Shown here in pieces: positions 22,386 through 34,549 of a stretch of DNA of 64,000 nt. The position numbers and the translations under genes were made by a program. Below the pieces are notes generated by a model. That model had not been told where the DNA came from. It saw only the letters and a program-made list of their open reading frames with translations, and ran no database searches. Numbering within the stretch: position 1 is the stretch's first letter; each line of letters starts with the position of its first letter. The stretch is from the NCBI GenBank assembly GCA_030848705.1, contig CM061243.1, positions 100,190,436-100,254,435 on the forward strand. The letters are read 5' to 3'. The DNA comes from Heracleum sosnowskyi (Eukaryota > Streptophyta > Magnoliopsida > Apiales > Apiaceae).

Positions 22386-24190
22386 TTTCTATTCACCTCT
22401 TCAAAGCGTTTCTTCTCATCATCCTTGTCTTTCAAGGCCACCCTGAGCTGCCTGACCTCATCATGGAGTCTCTGGTCACCCCTGGCCACAGTGACAATCT
22501 CTTCACCTCACTTCAAGGTGTGGAAAAAGCTTTGTGCCTCACACATAGTGATAGCACGGGAAGCATTTGAGAGACTCATTTTATCCCATTCCGTGATGGC
22601 CTCAAGAGGGATCAGGTTTCCAAACATAGTAAAGAATTTTTGGGTCAAGGGATGGACACCCTCATTGGTAGCTACAGGGGTAGGTTTGAGTTTCTTTCCA
22701 AGACGAGAACCTGAAGCTCGGGTTTGGTCAGCAAGCACCCAGGGGAAGCTTCCTTTTAGAAGAGCTGGATGACTTCCCAAGGGAGGCATATGTCACTTTG
22801 GTTGTAGAAATTGGAGTGGATTCAATGGGGACAAGGTCTTTTTCTTCATCACCAAACAAGTCGTCATAGCTGGCAGATTGATTAATAAAGGATAGCATAC
22901 CGGAAGTCATATCTGCAAATAAAAAAAAAATTGTATCAGTTACAATTATAGAAGCAGTTGTGTGGTGAAAGCAAAATGTATGATATGCAATTAGGGGATG
23001 ATGTGATCAATAGCCTATGATGCATGCATAAGGAGTTAAAGAAGTTTTATTGCAAGGGACCTAGTCTGTTGGAAGCTTCAGTTTCGGGTTCATCAGTTGA
23101 AGCTGAGGTGGAGTTTCTTTCATGAACGAAGCCACATCTGCGGAGGTTTTCTGGAGTCAGCAAGCTATCACCCTCTCCTAGCCCTGCTGACAACCTCAAC
23201 GCTTCTCTCGCGCGCTCTAAGGATTGGCCTTTAAGCGGAGTTTTGACTGGGATCTTGGGGGATCTATTGAAGTCTGTTCTATAAGAGGGACAATCGTATC
23301 AATAGAGGAATTAATGTAACCAGTCAGTCATTCCCCTCTTATTTCCTTTGATACACTGGCCCTCGTGCACCCCCCAAGCAGCTAGGTAAAATAATCTTGT
23401 GTTTTTGCCTATCTGCTTGAGCTGGTAAAGGAATCCTAGCTCACGAGCGGACATTTTCTTCTCAAATTCCCGGTCATAGAGAATATACATGCACATGGCC
23501 ATTTTGTAGGAGTTAGGTGTGAGATGAAGTGGAGCAATGTCGTAAAGTTGGAGAATCTCATGTATGAATTGGTGTAGAGGTATGGATAGTCCCATTCTAA
23601 AAAAGGTGGCTGAGAATACGACCGAAGGTAAGGCTGGGTCAGGCTTAAACATGTTAAAACAGTGGCATCTTTCCCCAGGGGAAGGCACTACTAGCTGACA
23701 ACTGGGTTGACATTTATGGAGTAAGATCTTTAGTATGTTGGCGTTCATGGATGAATCTAATTCTTCACAAGTGGGAATAGGTCTTTGGTTTTCAGGAACT
23801 TTGTCATCTTCGACAGAGGTCTCCACCTCGACCTCATTGTCAGCTTCAGGGTTGAAGATAGTTTTGATTTTAGCAGAAGAAGTTTCATTGTCAGGGGCAT
23901 GGTATCTGGACTGAGGTGAGGTGTCTGTTTGGTGGTTTTGAGACTCTTCAGAAGAGGTGTGACAAATGGTAGCCGGTTTGGTGTTTTTGATTTTATGAGA
24001 ATACATGTTGGATCGAACGGCGATAATGGCTTTCTCTGGGATCAAGACTTTGACCTTTGAGCGGGTTCGGGTACTCACAACTTTGGAAACCTGTAGTTGT
24101 AGGGGTGATGGAGTTTTGGATGGAGAAACACCAGAATCTGTGAGGACCACTAAAGGCTGAATCTCAGAGGCAGAGTGAGTGAACAGCTAA
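22386..24190 (-). pseudogene. Antisense gene remnant, Transposase_28-like
   Basis: The largest open piece is 24150-23311 (279 codons, no ATG at its head). It is rich in Ser/Thr/Glu at first, then has the family core: FFRMGLSIPLHQF, LTPNSYKM and an LFYLAAWG segment near the end. Reading continues in another frame to about 23040 with LLTPENLRRCGFVHE. After an intron-like gap, pieces at 22910-22728 and 22789-22386 carry a serine/lysine-rich part and a charged coiled coil. Frames change repeatedly, so it is not functional as it stands. Its antisense orientation relative to the LTR at 25509 matches the other two copies. Confidence 0.6.
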
Positions 24191-25508
24191 CAAGTTTCTT
24201 CTCAAGGAGATTGAAGGTTGGTTTAGCTATGAAGCTTACAAAAGCTATTGAGGACTTCTATCAAACAAGTGGTGAAGTTTTAGTTAATTAGGGCTTTCAT
24301 AAGGGGAGTCAATGTTCCTAAATTAAGGTATGCCCTAACATCCGGGAAGTCGAATTATGAGGGCGAATCAGGACTTGGAGGGCAGGTGAAGGATCACAGA
24401 GATCTAGAATTACTAACAGGGGAAGGTTATACATGGTCTGAACCTGAAGCTCAAGAGGAATTCTAATCGACAAATTATCTCATTAAGTTTTATTAGCCAT
24501 AGGGATACATATGGTGACAAATACGGTCAAATCATAACATAATTTAGTCCATTAACATGTGATTAAAACTACAAGGAAGCCAAATCGGTATAAGATTCAG
24601 ATATACATGCGAGCAAAGGGCATACGAACATGTTATGGTTTATTGGCCGCAAAGGGTTTTCTTAATTTTTGCTTGTCCTACATTTGATTTTAAGAATTAA
24701 GTAGATTGAGCATGTCATATAGTGTATGTTGATTAAAATTTATAACGGGCGATTTTATGTGTACATATATGCGTGTATGCATATACATCGGATGCAAACA
24801 CATAAAAAGAGCAGCATGCAAAGGCAGATGATATGTGAAACATGAAGAAAGGGATGGATTGGTACCTTTTACAGCGTGATTGGTTAAGGATCATCGGAAA
24901 CTGAGGACTTCGTCAGAGGATTTAAGCCATCGTGGAGAGCTTCAAGTCGAGAGAGAGTAAAAATATTATGTTAGAAAAATGAAAAATAGAAAAGTGAAAA
25001 GGTGCGTGTATTTAAGCACATGGAAGGGTACGGAACAACCGGGATATGTGGTGTTGTCTGGTTGGATGGAAAATGAAAATACTGATAAAAAAGGAAAGAT
25101 TTTGGTGTATGACTCCTACCCCAAGAAGAAGTGGAAAAGGTTTCTAATTGAATTTTTATTTGAATTCTGTTTGAACAAGATTTTGGAATAAAAGGGAAAT
25201 ACATGTTTTTCTCTTATCCGAATACCGAGGGCCGAAATTTTTGAAAGAAAAAAGAAGGAGATACTTATTTTTAATGGTTCAGCTGCAGGTTCGCAGGTAA
25301 TTCCCATGGACAAGTATTGGTGCTCGAGGAAAAATTGGAGTTTTGGCTACTTGAATCTCTTGTTTCTCACAAAGAGATTGCTCATGTGAGCTTAGGGGTT
25401 CAGAGTCGAAGGGTGTATTTGTGGTTGAAGGTTTATGCGGAATGGAGCTGCTGAGTGGAAGGTTTAGGTTCCTCTTGTATTCAATACTGCAAGGAACCAG
25501 GGGGTAGT
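24191..25508. other. Spacer between antisense gene and LTR
   Basis: No ORF with a recognisable product. It should hold the antisense promoter, but I could not pick a TATA box with confidence. A purine-rich run lies at its right end. Confidence 0.45.
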
Positions 25509-26343
25509 TGTTGTGCCCAAAATATTACATGGGTTAGATTTAAGGCCCATACGTAATATAAGCCCAATTTGGGTGGACTTGGTAAGGTTGGTATGGATAA
25601 GGGTACAACTTCATAGTACCGAGGTTCAGAATGAGCCAAGCTGAAGGTTAAGAGTAAGCTAAGGTTCAGGTTCGGGGGAAGTTGAGGTGCGGGTTCAGGG
25701 TCGTCTATACCTCCACCGGACAAAGTTAAAGTTGGATGGTAATTCTACTTCCTATTTTCTAAGAGTACATAATTATTCTTAAAATAAGGGCGTTTATTGC
25801 ATATAAATCGCCAGGGGTTGGATAATTACAACAAAAATGGATTTATATCAATACATTCGAATAATTATCAAATAAATAGAGGATTTAGGGTTTCTAGAGG
25901 TGTACTTGGGCAAGGACACTTGGAAGCTCAGCATAAGGTATTTGGATAAGTAAACTCTGGGATGGATTATCTCAAGATGGCTTAATTGGCAAGAAAGGAG
26001 AGGTTTAACCTAAAAGAACTACATGGGACTTGATTCCTATAAATAGGATATGTAGGCACTTGAAAAAGGGTTTGGATTTTCACTCTCTACACGCATAAGG
26101 CTCGTGTACTCTCTATGATACATATTCCGGTGAATTGGCTGACCGAGTAGGATTTACTCTGCCCTTTTCATCCGGTGATTTTGTCAACTCAGCCCAAAAA
26201 CATTGTTTTCTTTCTACGTTCCATTATTAGGCTTCAGATGTCCAGCTACGAACCTGAAGCTCTGTCCGACAACCAAGGACGCATTATACGGGTATTCCAG
26301 AGAGATTCTCTCAATTGTGTTGTAACAAATTTCTCTCACAACA
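25509..26343 (+). repeat. 3' LTR of the third Tat-type element
   Basis: The proposed LTR starts TGTTGTGCCC and ends CTCACAACA, so its two ends are complementary (TGTTGTG and CACAACA), and it is 835 bp long. A TATA box, TATAAATAGG, is at 26038-26047. There is no second copy in the window, so the boundaries rest on the ends and the purine tract only. Confidence 0.55.
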
Positions 26344-26444
26344 TAAAGTATCGCCACCACTCTTTAATTTACTCATTGTTTAATTATTCTAGAAGCCTCT
26401 CTAGAAATTCTAAAGCAACTTTGAAATTTTGTGCTAATTGACAG

Positions 26445-26603
26445 TTTCCAGATTTATCAGTGCCAATGCTACTAAAGCAACTCAAGATTGTTTCCGGCAC
26501 CTGCAAGCTTAAACTGACATGGTTATTTAATAATGGACTACGAGTGACTTTGAACTTTTACAGAGACAAGGGTGAACTTTGTGTCATTGTTCCTCAGAGC
26601 TGA
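26445..26603 (+). CDS. Orphan last exon of an unknown gene
   Basis: After a possible acceptor (CTAATTGACAG ending at 26444) an open frame of 52 codons ends at TGA 26601-26603. It starts FPDLSVPMLLKQL and ends LCVIVPQS, with a composition like a real globular protein and unlike transposon proteins. No upstream exon is visible. The neighbouring transposons may have cut it off, or it was captured. I do not recognise the family. Confidence 0.35.
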   Translation, partial: FPDLSVPMLLKQLKIVSGTCKLKLTWLFNNGLRVTLNFYRDKGELCVIVPQS

Positions 26604-26712
26604 AGAAGAAGAAGGGGATAACTACAACAACTTTACAAATGAAACTCTGCGAGTTATAGAAGTTATTAATAACCAGTAATATTATATTTTGCGATGAGAA
26701 TAAGAACACTAG

Positions 26713-27453
26713 TGTAACACCCTAGTCCCACGTCGAGGAGATTTGAGACTTTTGTTCAGTTTATAAGGCAAAGTACTACTACTAATAAGCACCAATAAAA
26801 TCTTGATATTTTGGGGGCATGTGGTAGGCTTGTCGTTACCCAAGTTGGCTGCATTTGGGCCAGTAGGCTTCGGTTTATTCGGACTCGAAATCGAACTTGA
26901 CCTGATTTTCGAAAAAAACTCGGGATTTGACCCGGGTTGTCCCATATGGTATCAGAGCCGACTCTCGAAAGCTTGGTACTAATATACTTTGCCTTATAAA
27001 CTGAACAGAAGTCTCAAATCTCCTCGATGTGGGACTATAGGGTGTTACAAACTCCCCCACTTAAACTCCTGACGTCCTCGTCAGGCCAGAACGGATAGCC
27101 CCATAGGTTCCAAGATCATTCCTCCCTAGCCATTGTGGGATAATACCGGTTGGCTTCGTGTCCCCACCTTCGGACCTCTGTCCATTGTGGGATAATACCA
27201 CCAACCTTCGTGTCCCCACCTCCGGCAACCCGAGTCAAATCCTGAGTTTTTTTCGAAAATCAGGTCAAGTCCCAATTCCGAGTCCGAATAAATCGAAGCC
27301 TACTAGTCCAAATGCAGCCAACTTGGGTAACGACAAGCCTACCACAGACCCCCAAAATATCAAGATTTTATTGGTGCTTATTAGTAGTAATACTTTACCT
27401 TATAAATTGAACAGAAGTCACAAATATCCTCGATGTGGGACTAGGGTGTTACA
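26713..27453. mobile_element. TRIM-like element with one LTR inverted
   Basis: The 741-bp unit begins TGTAACACCC, ends GGGTGTTACA and has the 5-bp target duplication ACTAG (26708-26712 and 27454-27458). The outer arms, about 230 bp each, are inverted and roughly 90% alike. Next to the left arm stands TGGTATCAGAGCC (from 26947), the initiator-tRNA-Met primer site, two bases after a CCCA end. A third, truncated LTR start lies inverted at 26986-27051 and is followed by the complement of a polypurine tract (CTCCCCCACTTAAACTCC). The inner part has a two-copy 52-bp repeat with ATTGTGGGATAATACC (27133 and 27185). No ORF. Confidence 0.7.
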
Positions 27454-27985
27454 ACTAGTGTATATCATCTGTTCTGTTTCTCAATCTTAATGCATGCATA
27501 TGGCACTAGATATCATAACTCTCATCTTAACAGAAAAAACACAATCATTTGAGATAAAAGAAAAAAAATAACTCTACTCTCACAAGTTGGACACATTTGC
27601 ATAACCTAAATCCTTAAAACAATTTCTCAAGTTTCCGGTACTGTGTACTGATGTGGAACCTCTTATATCATGTGTGCCTTGTGCGAAAAATTGTTAATGT
27701 GCTTACAATTTCTCAAAATTAGAGTTGGCCATGAGGCCAAACATCTTATGCTAATATATAGGGGCACTCAAAAAATTAAATTTTTTAGGGCCACAATTTT
27801 ATTAATAAAGAAGGGAAATATAAAAATATATATAGAGGCATAAAAAGAAATAGAAAGATTAGTGGAACCATTTTTGTGAAAAGAAAGTACCAAAAACAAG
27901 TACATGAAATACCGAAAAATTATATCATATGTACTTGTAATACTCTAATTCAAAGTCGAGTACTTGAAAATGGTGTCTTAGGTAA
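27454..27985. other. Intergenic DNA
   Basis: AT-rich DNA with no gene or structure that I can support. Its last three bases, TAA, are the target duplication of the CACTA element. Confidence 0.5.
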
Positions 27986-28440
27986 CACTACAAGGGGACA
28001 TGGCATATGCGACAGAATAAATACAAAGAATCTGTCGCAATTGCCCCAGCTTGTGACGGAAAAACGTTGTCGCAAATACCAGAGTCGTAAGTTCTTATTC
28101 AATCACAATGTCTAAATATGTCACAACTTATGTCGCAAGTTATTAGTGGGTCCCACTCTTAACGAAAACAATTAAAAAAAATAGAAAAAACCAAAGACGA
28201 CTGATAATTTTTCGTAAATATGCCCAGAAATGTGAATAATTCCGTCGTTAAAAATCCCGAATTTATGACAGAATCTATCCTATAGAGCCCTGAATTGTGA
28301 CACGATCTGTCTGAAATATGTCAAGACTTGCAACAGACTCCGTCCTAACTATGCCCCAATCGTGTCGAAATCTGTCCTAAAGAATCCCACACTACTGACA
28401 GAATTTTACTAAATTTGCTAAAACATGCTCCTAACAAGCC
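27986..28440. repeat. Left subterminal repeats of the CACTA element
   Basis: Imperfect copies of GACAGAATC, CTGTCGCAA, TGTGACGG and TCCGTC occur in both orientations for about 450 bp inward from the left end. In En/Spm elements such repeats bind the second transposon protein. The following 28441-29620 is AT-rich and shows no gene. Confidence 0.75.
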
Positions 28441-29619
28441 CAGAATTACAATGAAACCTCAAAAAGCATAATTCAAAGTGTGATTGATCCACACGTTCCA
28501 AAACACATATACAAACTAATAACACAAATTAAATGTTACAAAATACAATGAAAATAACCTATATAGTCAAATCCACATAAACATTAGGCAAAAGGAAAAT
28601 AATTAACGTCATACAATCCCAAATCTGTCATAAAGTTACGATAACATTCATCTCAGCATTACATTAACAAAATAAACCATAATCCAGTCTAATGCCCATT
28701 TTCTAGTTAATATTCTAGAAGTAGACATACATATATCAGCCCATAATATGCATAAGTTAGCCACTAAGCTAATACGCGCAAAGTTAATATGCAAAAGTTA
28801 GCCGCCACTAAGCTAATATGTGCAAACGTTGGCCACTAAGCTAATATATCCAAAAGTAAGGATAAACCAGACTATGACTTCAACCTAGCTGGTATATCCA
28901 AGTATCCAACTATCATAATTTCCGCCAATCCAAAGGCTCCCATTTCGATTACCACTTCGACTTCGGCTTCGAGCAAGTGACTGACCCCCATCATCATCGT
29001 CATCAAAACGATGCTCATCCTCACGAGCTATTGACTTACCCTACGATATTAAAAAACAGTTCTGCATATCGTGAGTATCTTACACCAGATAATATTAAAT
29101 CAATCAAATGTGAAACCTAAATAATATTGAAATGTCTTGTTTATTTCCTAAAATTCAATTCATAATTAAAATCTAATTACATACTTGTATTCATACTTGG
29201 ATCATTAATTAAGCTAGCGCTTAATATATCTCACTTTTGATGTTGAACTGGTCATCTAAAAACGTAGAGATAACACATAGCAACAAATAAGGGCTTCACA
29301 TGTATGGGTCCCTAATTGTCGAAGTAAAGTTTGATTTTTTCCCCTTACCTCCTTAATTTTGACTATTTATGGTGAAATAATTTGGCTGAAAGAAAATATA
29401 GACTTTTGATACTAATGATTACTTGAATGTGTAAAAAAGTAATATTCAGATTCAACTGAAGTAAATTAAATATAGCTGCCATTAAAAAAATCATTTTTCA
29501 TATAATGTGCTAATGTATGTGTTTTGCACAGAAACTAATCCAATAGAATTGTGAGTAATATACTCCATGACTTAGTAAACTAATCAAATGTTGTTAAGTA
29601 CAAGACTAGTACGGTTTTT

Positions 29620-32600
29620 TTATTAGTCACACCTGATAGGCTAACATGCATTTGAAAAAACAATGAAAGGTTGGACCTGAATATACCTTATTACAGTTGC
29701 TAGGAGGGCGAGTACTTCCATAGACGTCGCCTAACACTGACACCATCACTTGCACAAGTTTCCTCATAGTTGTCATAGTAAGAGGGTGATCGGATGGAAA
29801 GTCACTCACTCCCTCCGCCACAGACTATGCCAACATGTTGACTTGCTTTGGTGCAAGGTCAAACTGATCTGGATGTGCACGAGCAAAAGCAACAATACGG
29901 TCCACCGCTTGCATGACAAGTTGGTCAGAGATGTGCTCAATAACAAATCTGCCAGTGGAAGCACCTAACTCATCATTAACGGATCATCGACAACGCCTTT
30001 TACCAGATGTAAGAGGAATAGCTACACACAAAAAAATCACTATAAGAGGGGAAAAAATCACCGGCAAAATAAACACTCTATATAAGAGCTCACAATTAAC
30101 ATGAACAAGAACTTAATCTTAACCTAATGCAAAGATTCTCAAGCATATTACTAGAAGCATTTAAATTCTGACTGATGTAATAAAAATTGGTTAAGTTGTA
30201 CAAAATTCAAATTAGAACTAAATAATTTAAATTATATATATAAACTTACGTATAAGTTCAGAAGCACTCAAGCATGGAAGACCAATGATGGCGTTCTTTC
30301 GAACACCTACTACCTCTACCCATGTATCAATTGGCGCTTTCAAAGGATCCTCTTTTTTCTCCCCACACTTAGCGAGATATTGATCATGGATGCATGTGTC
30401 ACGAAAATTAAAATTAAACGTTTAAATAAAGAAAAGTACACTATATATATTGGTACATGTATGCAATTATAACACACCTTTATGAGTTGAAACAACAGAG
30501 AGATAATAGAAAAGAGCTGAAGCTCTACTCGAAAACAACATAGAGAAAACAGAAAATAAAGCTCTACTCGAGAAGAAAAGAAACAAGGTTGTAGCTCTAG
30601 CTTTTATATAGAAAAAGTGTGTTGTCCTTTTTGTGTTTTATTATTATCGAAGTTTAGGTGTAAAATCCATTCACGTTTCCAACAACTATTGCACTAAAAT
30701 CACTTCTACACTAGTGATAAACTCAAATGACCCCTGACCAACTAATATTACTATTACACTAGCGATATACTTCAGCACAATTCTACCAGGTCTTACATTT
30801 CTCCCAAATTTAGAAGTTAAAATAATGTTATAAAAACGTACCACTATTTTACGAACAACCTCTGATGTGAATTCCTTATTGTCCTTGTCCTTGGTGTGCA
30901 AACGAATGAAGAGTTCATATAACGTTGGTTCCTTACCAGTCTTTTTTTTAATATCATGTGAAGTGAAAATGCAAGATAAAAAGCATATGCAAAATGACGT
31001 CAATGCTGATATCTAAATGTAAATTATGATCAACAGTTTAAATATCTATTATCATACCCAAACACGGTGCTGAAAGGAAATGGAACCAAAGGTATGGGGA
31101 ATTTTTTGATGTTCTCTCGCTTCTTTTGCAGCATCTAATTTTTTCTGGAATGCAGGGGAATCCCAGTGGTCACAAATAGGTTTCCAAACAGCTTATGAGT
31201 AATAACGTGGTATGTGATCAAGGAAAGACCCCCCATTTTTATCAATGATCTTCTTGATACGTTTTCACTCATTGCACAAAGTCGTGCGCATGTTTCTACG
31301 CATATGCCTATAAAGAGCCTCACGAGCATCATTTTTTGTCCCATATTTCGGGTCAAAGTTAAAGTAAGCCTGCAAGAAAGTGAGACTTGTTGGATATTTG
31401 TAAAATATCTATTTTAAAAAACAAAATTTTAGAAGATTTATTTTACCTTATTGTTGTTATTATTATCAAATATAAATATGCAATAAACATTATTTAATGG
31501 TCAAAGTCTTGATTTTTTTACACCCATGGTTTTTTCCTCTTGTTGTGAAGCTGTTACAATTCTCAAGCTTTAAATTGCAATTATCTTTATATTAATTCTA
31601 TGTATCAGTTATTAGTTTTTAACCCTATAACAAGATGACCTGGGAAATCCTTGAGTGTGTCCCATACAAACTACTACTGCTCGGACGTCCGTTCTTTAAA
31701 AATCCGCTACAACTTAAACAAGTAAATCAACAAGGTAGTGTAATTCAGATATGACTACATTCTTCCTGATATTATTGATAAGACAAAACCGCAATTTTCT
31801 AGAGAAATCTTATACACCAGCCTTTCGTTTTACCGTATGCAGCTTAACACAATAATAAGCAAGTTATCACTATGTCCTTGCACAAAAATAATATATTTAC
31901 AATCTACGCATTTTAAGTAGACTTGTTCCCCCTTTTATCTTATACACAAGTTTTTGAACTATAAACATCACAATTAACATTAACCACTTACAAAGAACAT
32001 TTTTCTGATGCGACTCCACCATCTCGGGAATCGCCGGTCAACATCCATGGTACGGACACATCCTGCTGGCCAGTGCACGCGCATAAGGGCCAGTAAAGTA
32101 CGACATGCAATGGGCAAATCAATCCTGAAAAGTTAGCATATTTAAATAAGATTATTTTTTTACAGTTGCAATAGGTAGACATTCATATAGAGAATATTAT
32201 ATACATTTTATAAGAACAATTCCTAACTAACAAACTATCTAAATAAACTACAAAAAGTGAATAATAAACTTACACTCGTCCAATCATGCGAATAAGATAG
32301 GGATCAGATGGTGGTGTTCCAAAGAGACCAAGTGAATAGCTCATCCTATTATGCTGAGCAGTGACCTCTTCATCATCCTCATCGCCCTCAACCTCAACCT
32401 GAACCTCATCATCATAATCCACTCTATTACCGCCCTCAGCCTCATCATCGTAATCTTCATCATCACTCCTGCCATCACCCTCGTTCTTGATGTTGCCATC
32501 ACCTTCCTGCTCGCTACCGCCATTACCCTTATCATTACTACCCCCTAAATCATTATCAAACTCGTCATCAAATGAATCATCATCATAATCGAAATCCTCT

Positions 32601-33225
32601 GAACTAGCATCATAAATGTCATCAGTCAAGTGGTGCTCATACGCCTGACCGCCTCTCCCACCACCAATATAACTACTATTAGCACCAATGTTGCCAACAC
32701 CAACTCTAGGACGGCTACCACTAGCACCGCCAACATCAACATTCTTACTCCCCCTGCCATAGCCACCATTAGCACTCTTACCACCTATAGGACGACTACC
32801 ACTAGCACCATCAGCATCACGGCTCCTATCACCCCTGTCATGGCCACCACTAGCACTGTTACCAGCTATAGGACGACTACCTCTAGCACCATCAACATCA
32901 CAACTCATATCACCCCTGCCATGGCCACCACTCTCACCACCAACATCAATACTCCCACAACCTCTACCAACACCTCTCATGTTGTTGCTACCACACCAGC
33001 ACTACTATTACTACTACCATCATTTCTCCTACTAGCACCATCACCAACATTTCCATCTCTCCTACCCTCACCTCTCATGTCGCTGCCATCAACACCATTT
33101 CTCCTACTACCACCAAATCTACTAGCAGCAACACCATTTCTTCTAACACCATCAACATCTCTCCTACCGCCAACACCATTCGCGCCACCTCTCCTACCAC
33201 CACCAACTGGTCTCCTCCCCAACAT
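29620..33225 (-). pseudogene. CACTA second protein, Transposase_24-like, decayed
   Basis: The gene would start near ATG 33225 and open with a Gly/Arg/Ser-rich region made of units with GASGSRPI. The frame changes at 32980-32977, where a stop and an ATG overlap (ATGA). An acidic Asp/Glu tract follows (about 32590-32360), then a donor at 32273. A clear next exon is 32124-31992 (RTLLALMRVHWPAG). Further left are DPKYGTKNDAREA (about 31340) and the family signature WDSPAFQKKLDAAKEARE (about 31175-31120), then HRVW and the TLYELFIRLHTKD block (about 30915). A last piece is near 29820-29700. In-frame stops occur in the 31300-31200 exon. The signatures match Pfam Transposase_24 of plant CACTA elements from memory. 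Confidence 0.7.
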
Positions 33226-34169
33226 ACTGTAATACACAAATACAAAGGAGCCAACTCATTAACCAATTAATTTAATTCAGCTCATTTAACAAAACCCATG
33301 TAAAATTAATAATAAATTGGAATAAATTATACCCAACTTGACCCATACCCCAAAATTCATTAAGAATGAAGAAATCAGAAGGAAACATCAAAGAATGCCC
33401 CAAATACATTCATAACATATGAATATATGCAAAACACACATATAATTACATTCAAAGCAGCAAGATTTATGCATACACATAGGTGTATAATAACATAACA
33501 CACACACACTTACTTATTATACATATATTACACACACACTTGCATATTAAACATATATTACACGCATATGTTACACAAGCACAGAACAGACACAAATCGA
33601 ACAAACTTAAAGAAATAAGAAACAACAAACAACAAACCAATTAAGGACCGAAATTGAAGAAAGAAATGAAGAAATGAAACCCTAATCGCCGTACACAGTT
33701 AAAAGAAAGTGAAGAGAAGGCACAAAATGAAAAGAAATGAGAACCAGGGTTTTATCTAAAAGAATGAGAAGGAACGACGTCGTTTAATTAAACATCTATT
33801 TTTCTTTTCCTTTTGCTAAACTGATTAAAAAAACTATTATGTGTTTGTGTTGTAAAAAAAATGAAATAACTAAAAATTGGCATATATTCTTATCTAAAGA
33901 TATTAAAATATTTATAATTATTCTTGTATATTCAAAAAATAAAATTTACTGATAAAGTATTTATCAACATTTATTTGAATAAACTAAATTTTATCAAAAA
34001 TATTGATTTAACTATTCAATAAAGTAAAGTGAACAAATATATTTAAGTAATCACCTAAATCAATTTTAGAAAAAATCATTTGCATCTAAAACATATTTTA
34101 TTTTCTACTTTAAAGATAGTATTGCATTTTTCGGTACTTATAACCAAACAATTGAATAAAATCATAATA

Positions 34170-34320
34170 TTACCAGAAGTGCGACAACAATCTGTCACGG
34201 GATAGTTTCTTACGACGCCGATGCGTCGCAAAGTAGTACTTTGGGACCGAAATACGTCGCAAGATCCTTATTTGCGACAGATAATAGCTTATTTCTGTCA
34301 CAAATTCAACTGCTTTTCAG
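34170..34320. repeat. Internal island of CACTA subterminal motifs
   Basis: Between the two genes lies a 150-bp patch with GCGACAACAATCTGTCACGG, GCGTCGCAAAG, TACGTCGCAAG, TTGCGACAG and CTGTCAC. These are the same motifs as at the two ends of the element, far from either end. The spaces 33226-34169 and 34321-34549 show no gene. Confidence 0.7.
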
Positions 34321-34549
34321 AATAAGCAAGCAGAATGTTACTTACAAGTCTGTTCAATAAATACTAAACTTGTCCAATTCATCCAGTGTGCAACAAATAT
34401 TACAACACAAATTTTGTCCAAGCTTAAAAATAATAACTAATAACAACATTTAGTTCACTAAATATTACAACACATAATTAATCCACAAATTAATCGAACA
34501 TTACATTTAGTTCATTAAACGTTACTTGTAATAAAACTAACAAATCAAC

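Larger units (their letters stand above)
22381..26343 (+). mobile_element. 3' remnant of a third Tat-type element
   Basis: What remains is an antisense gene of the Transposase_28 type (minus strand, about 24190-22386), a spacer, a purine-rich tract (AACCAGGGGGTAG at 25495-25507) and an LTR in plus orientation (25509-26343). Gag and pol are missing; the left edge abuts the truncated LTR of the neighbouring element. The layout, antisense gene then polypurine tract then 3' LTR, is the same as in the intact element. Confidence 0.65.

Noticed and set aside
32630..33232. A 200-codon Thr/Ser/Leu-rich frame on the plus strand
   Set aside because: It is the reverse shadow of the Gly/Asp-rich repeat of the CACTA gene on the minus strand and has low-complexity composition only.
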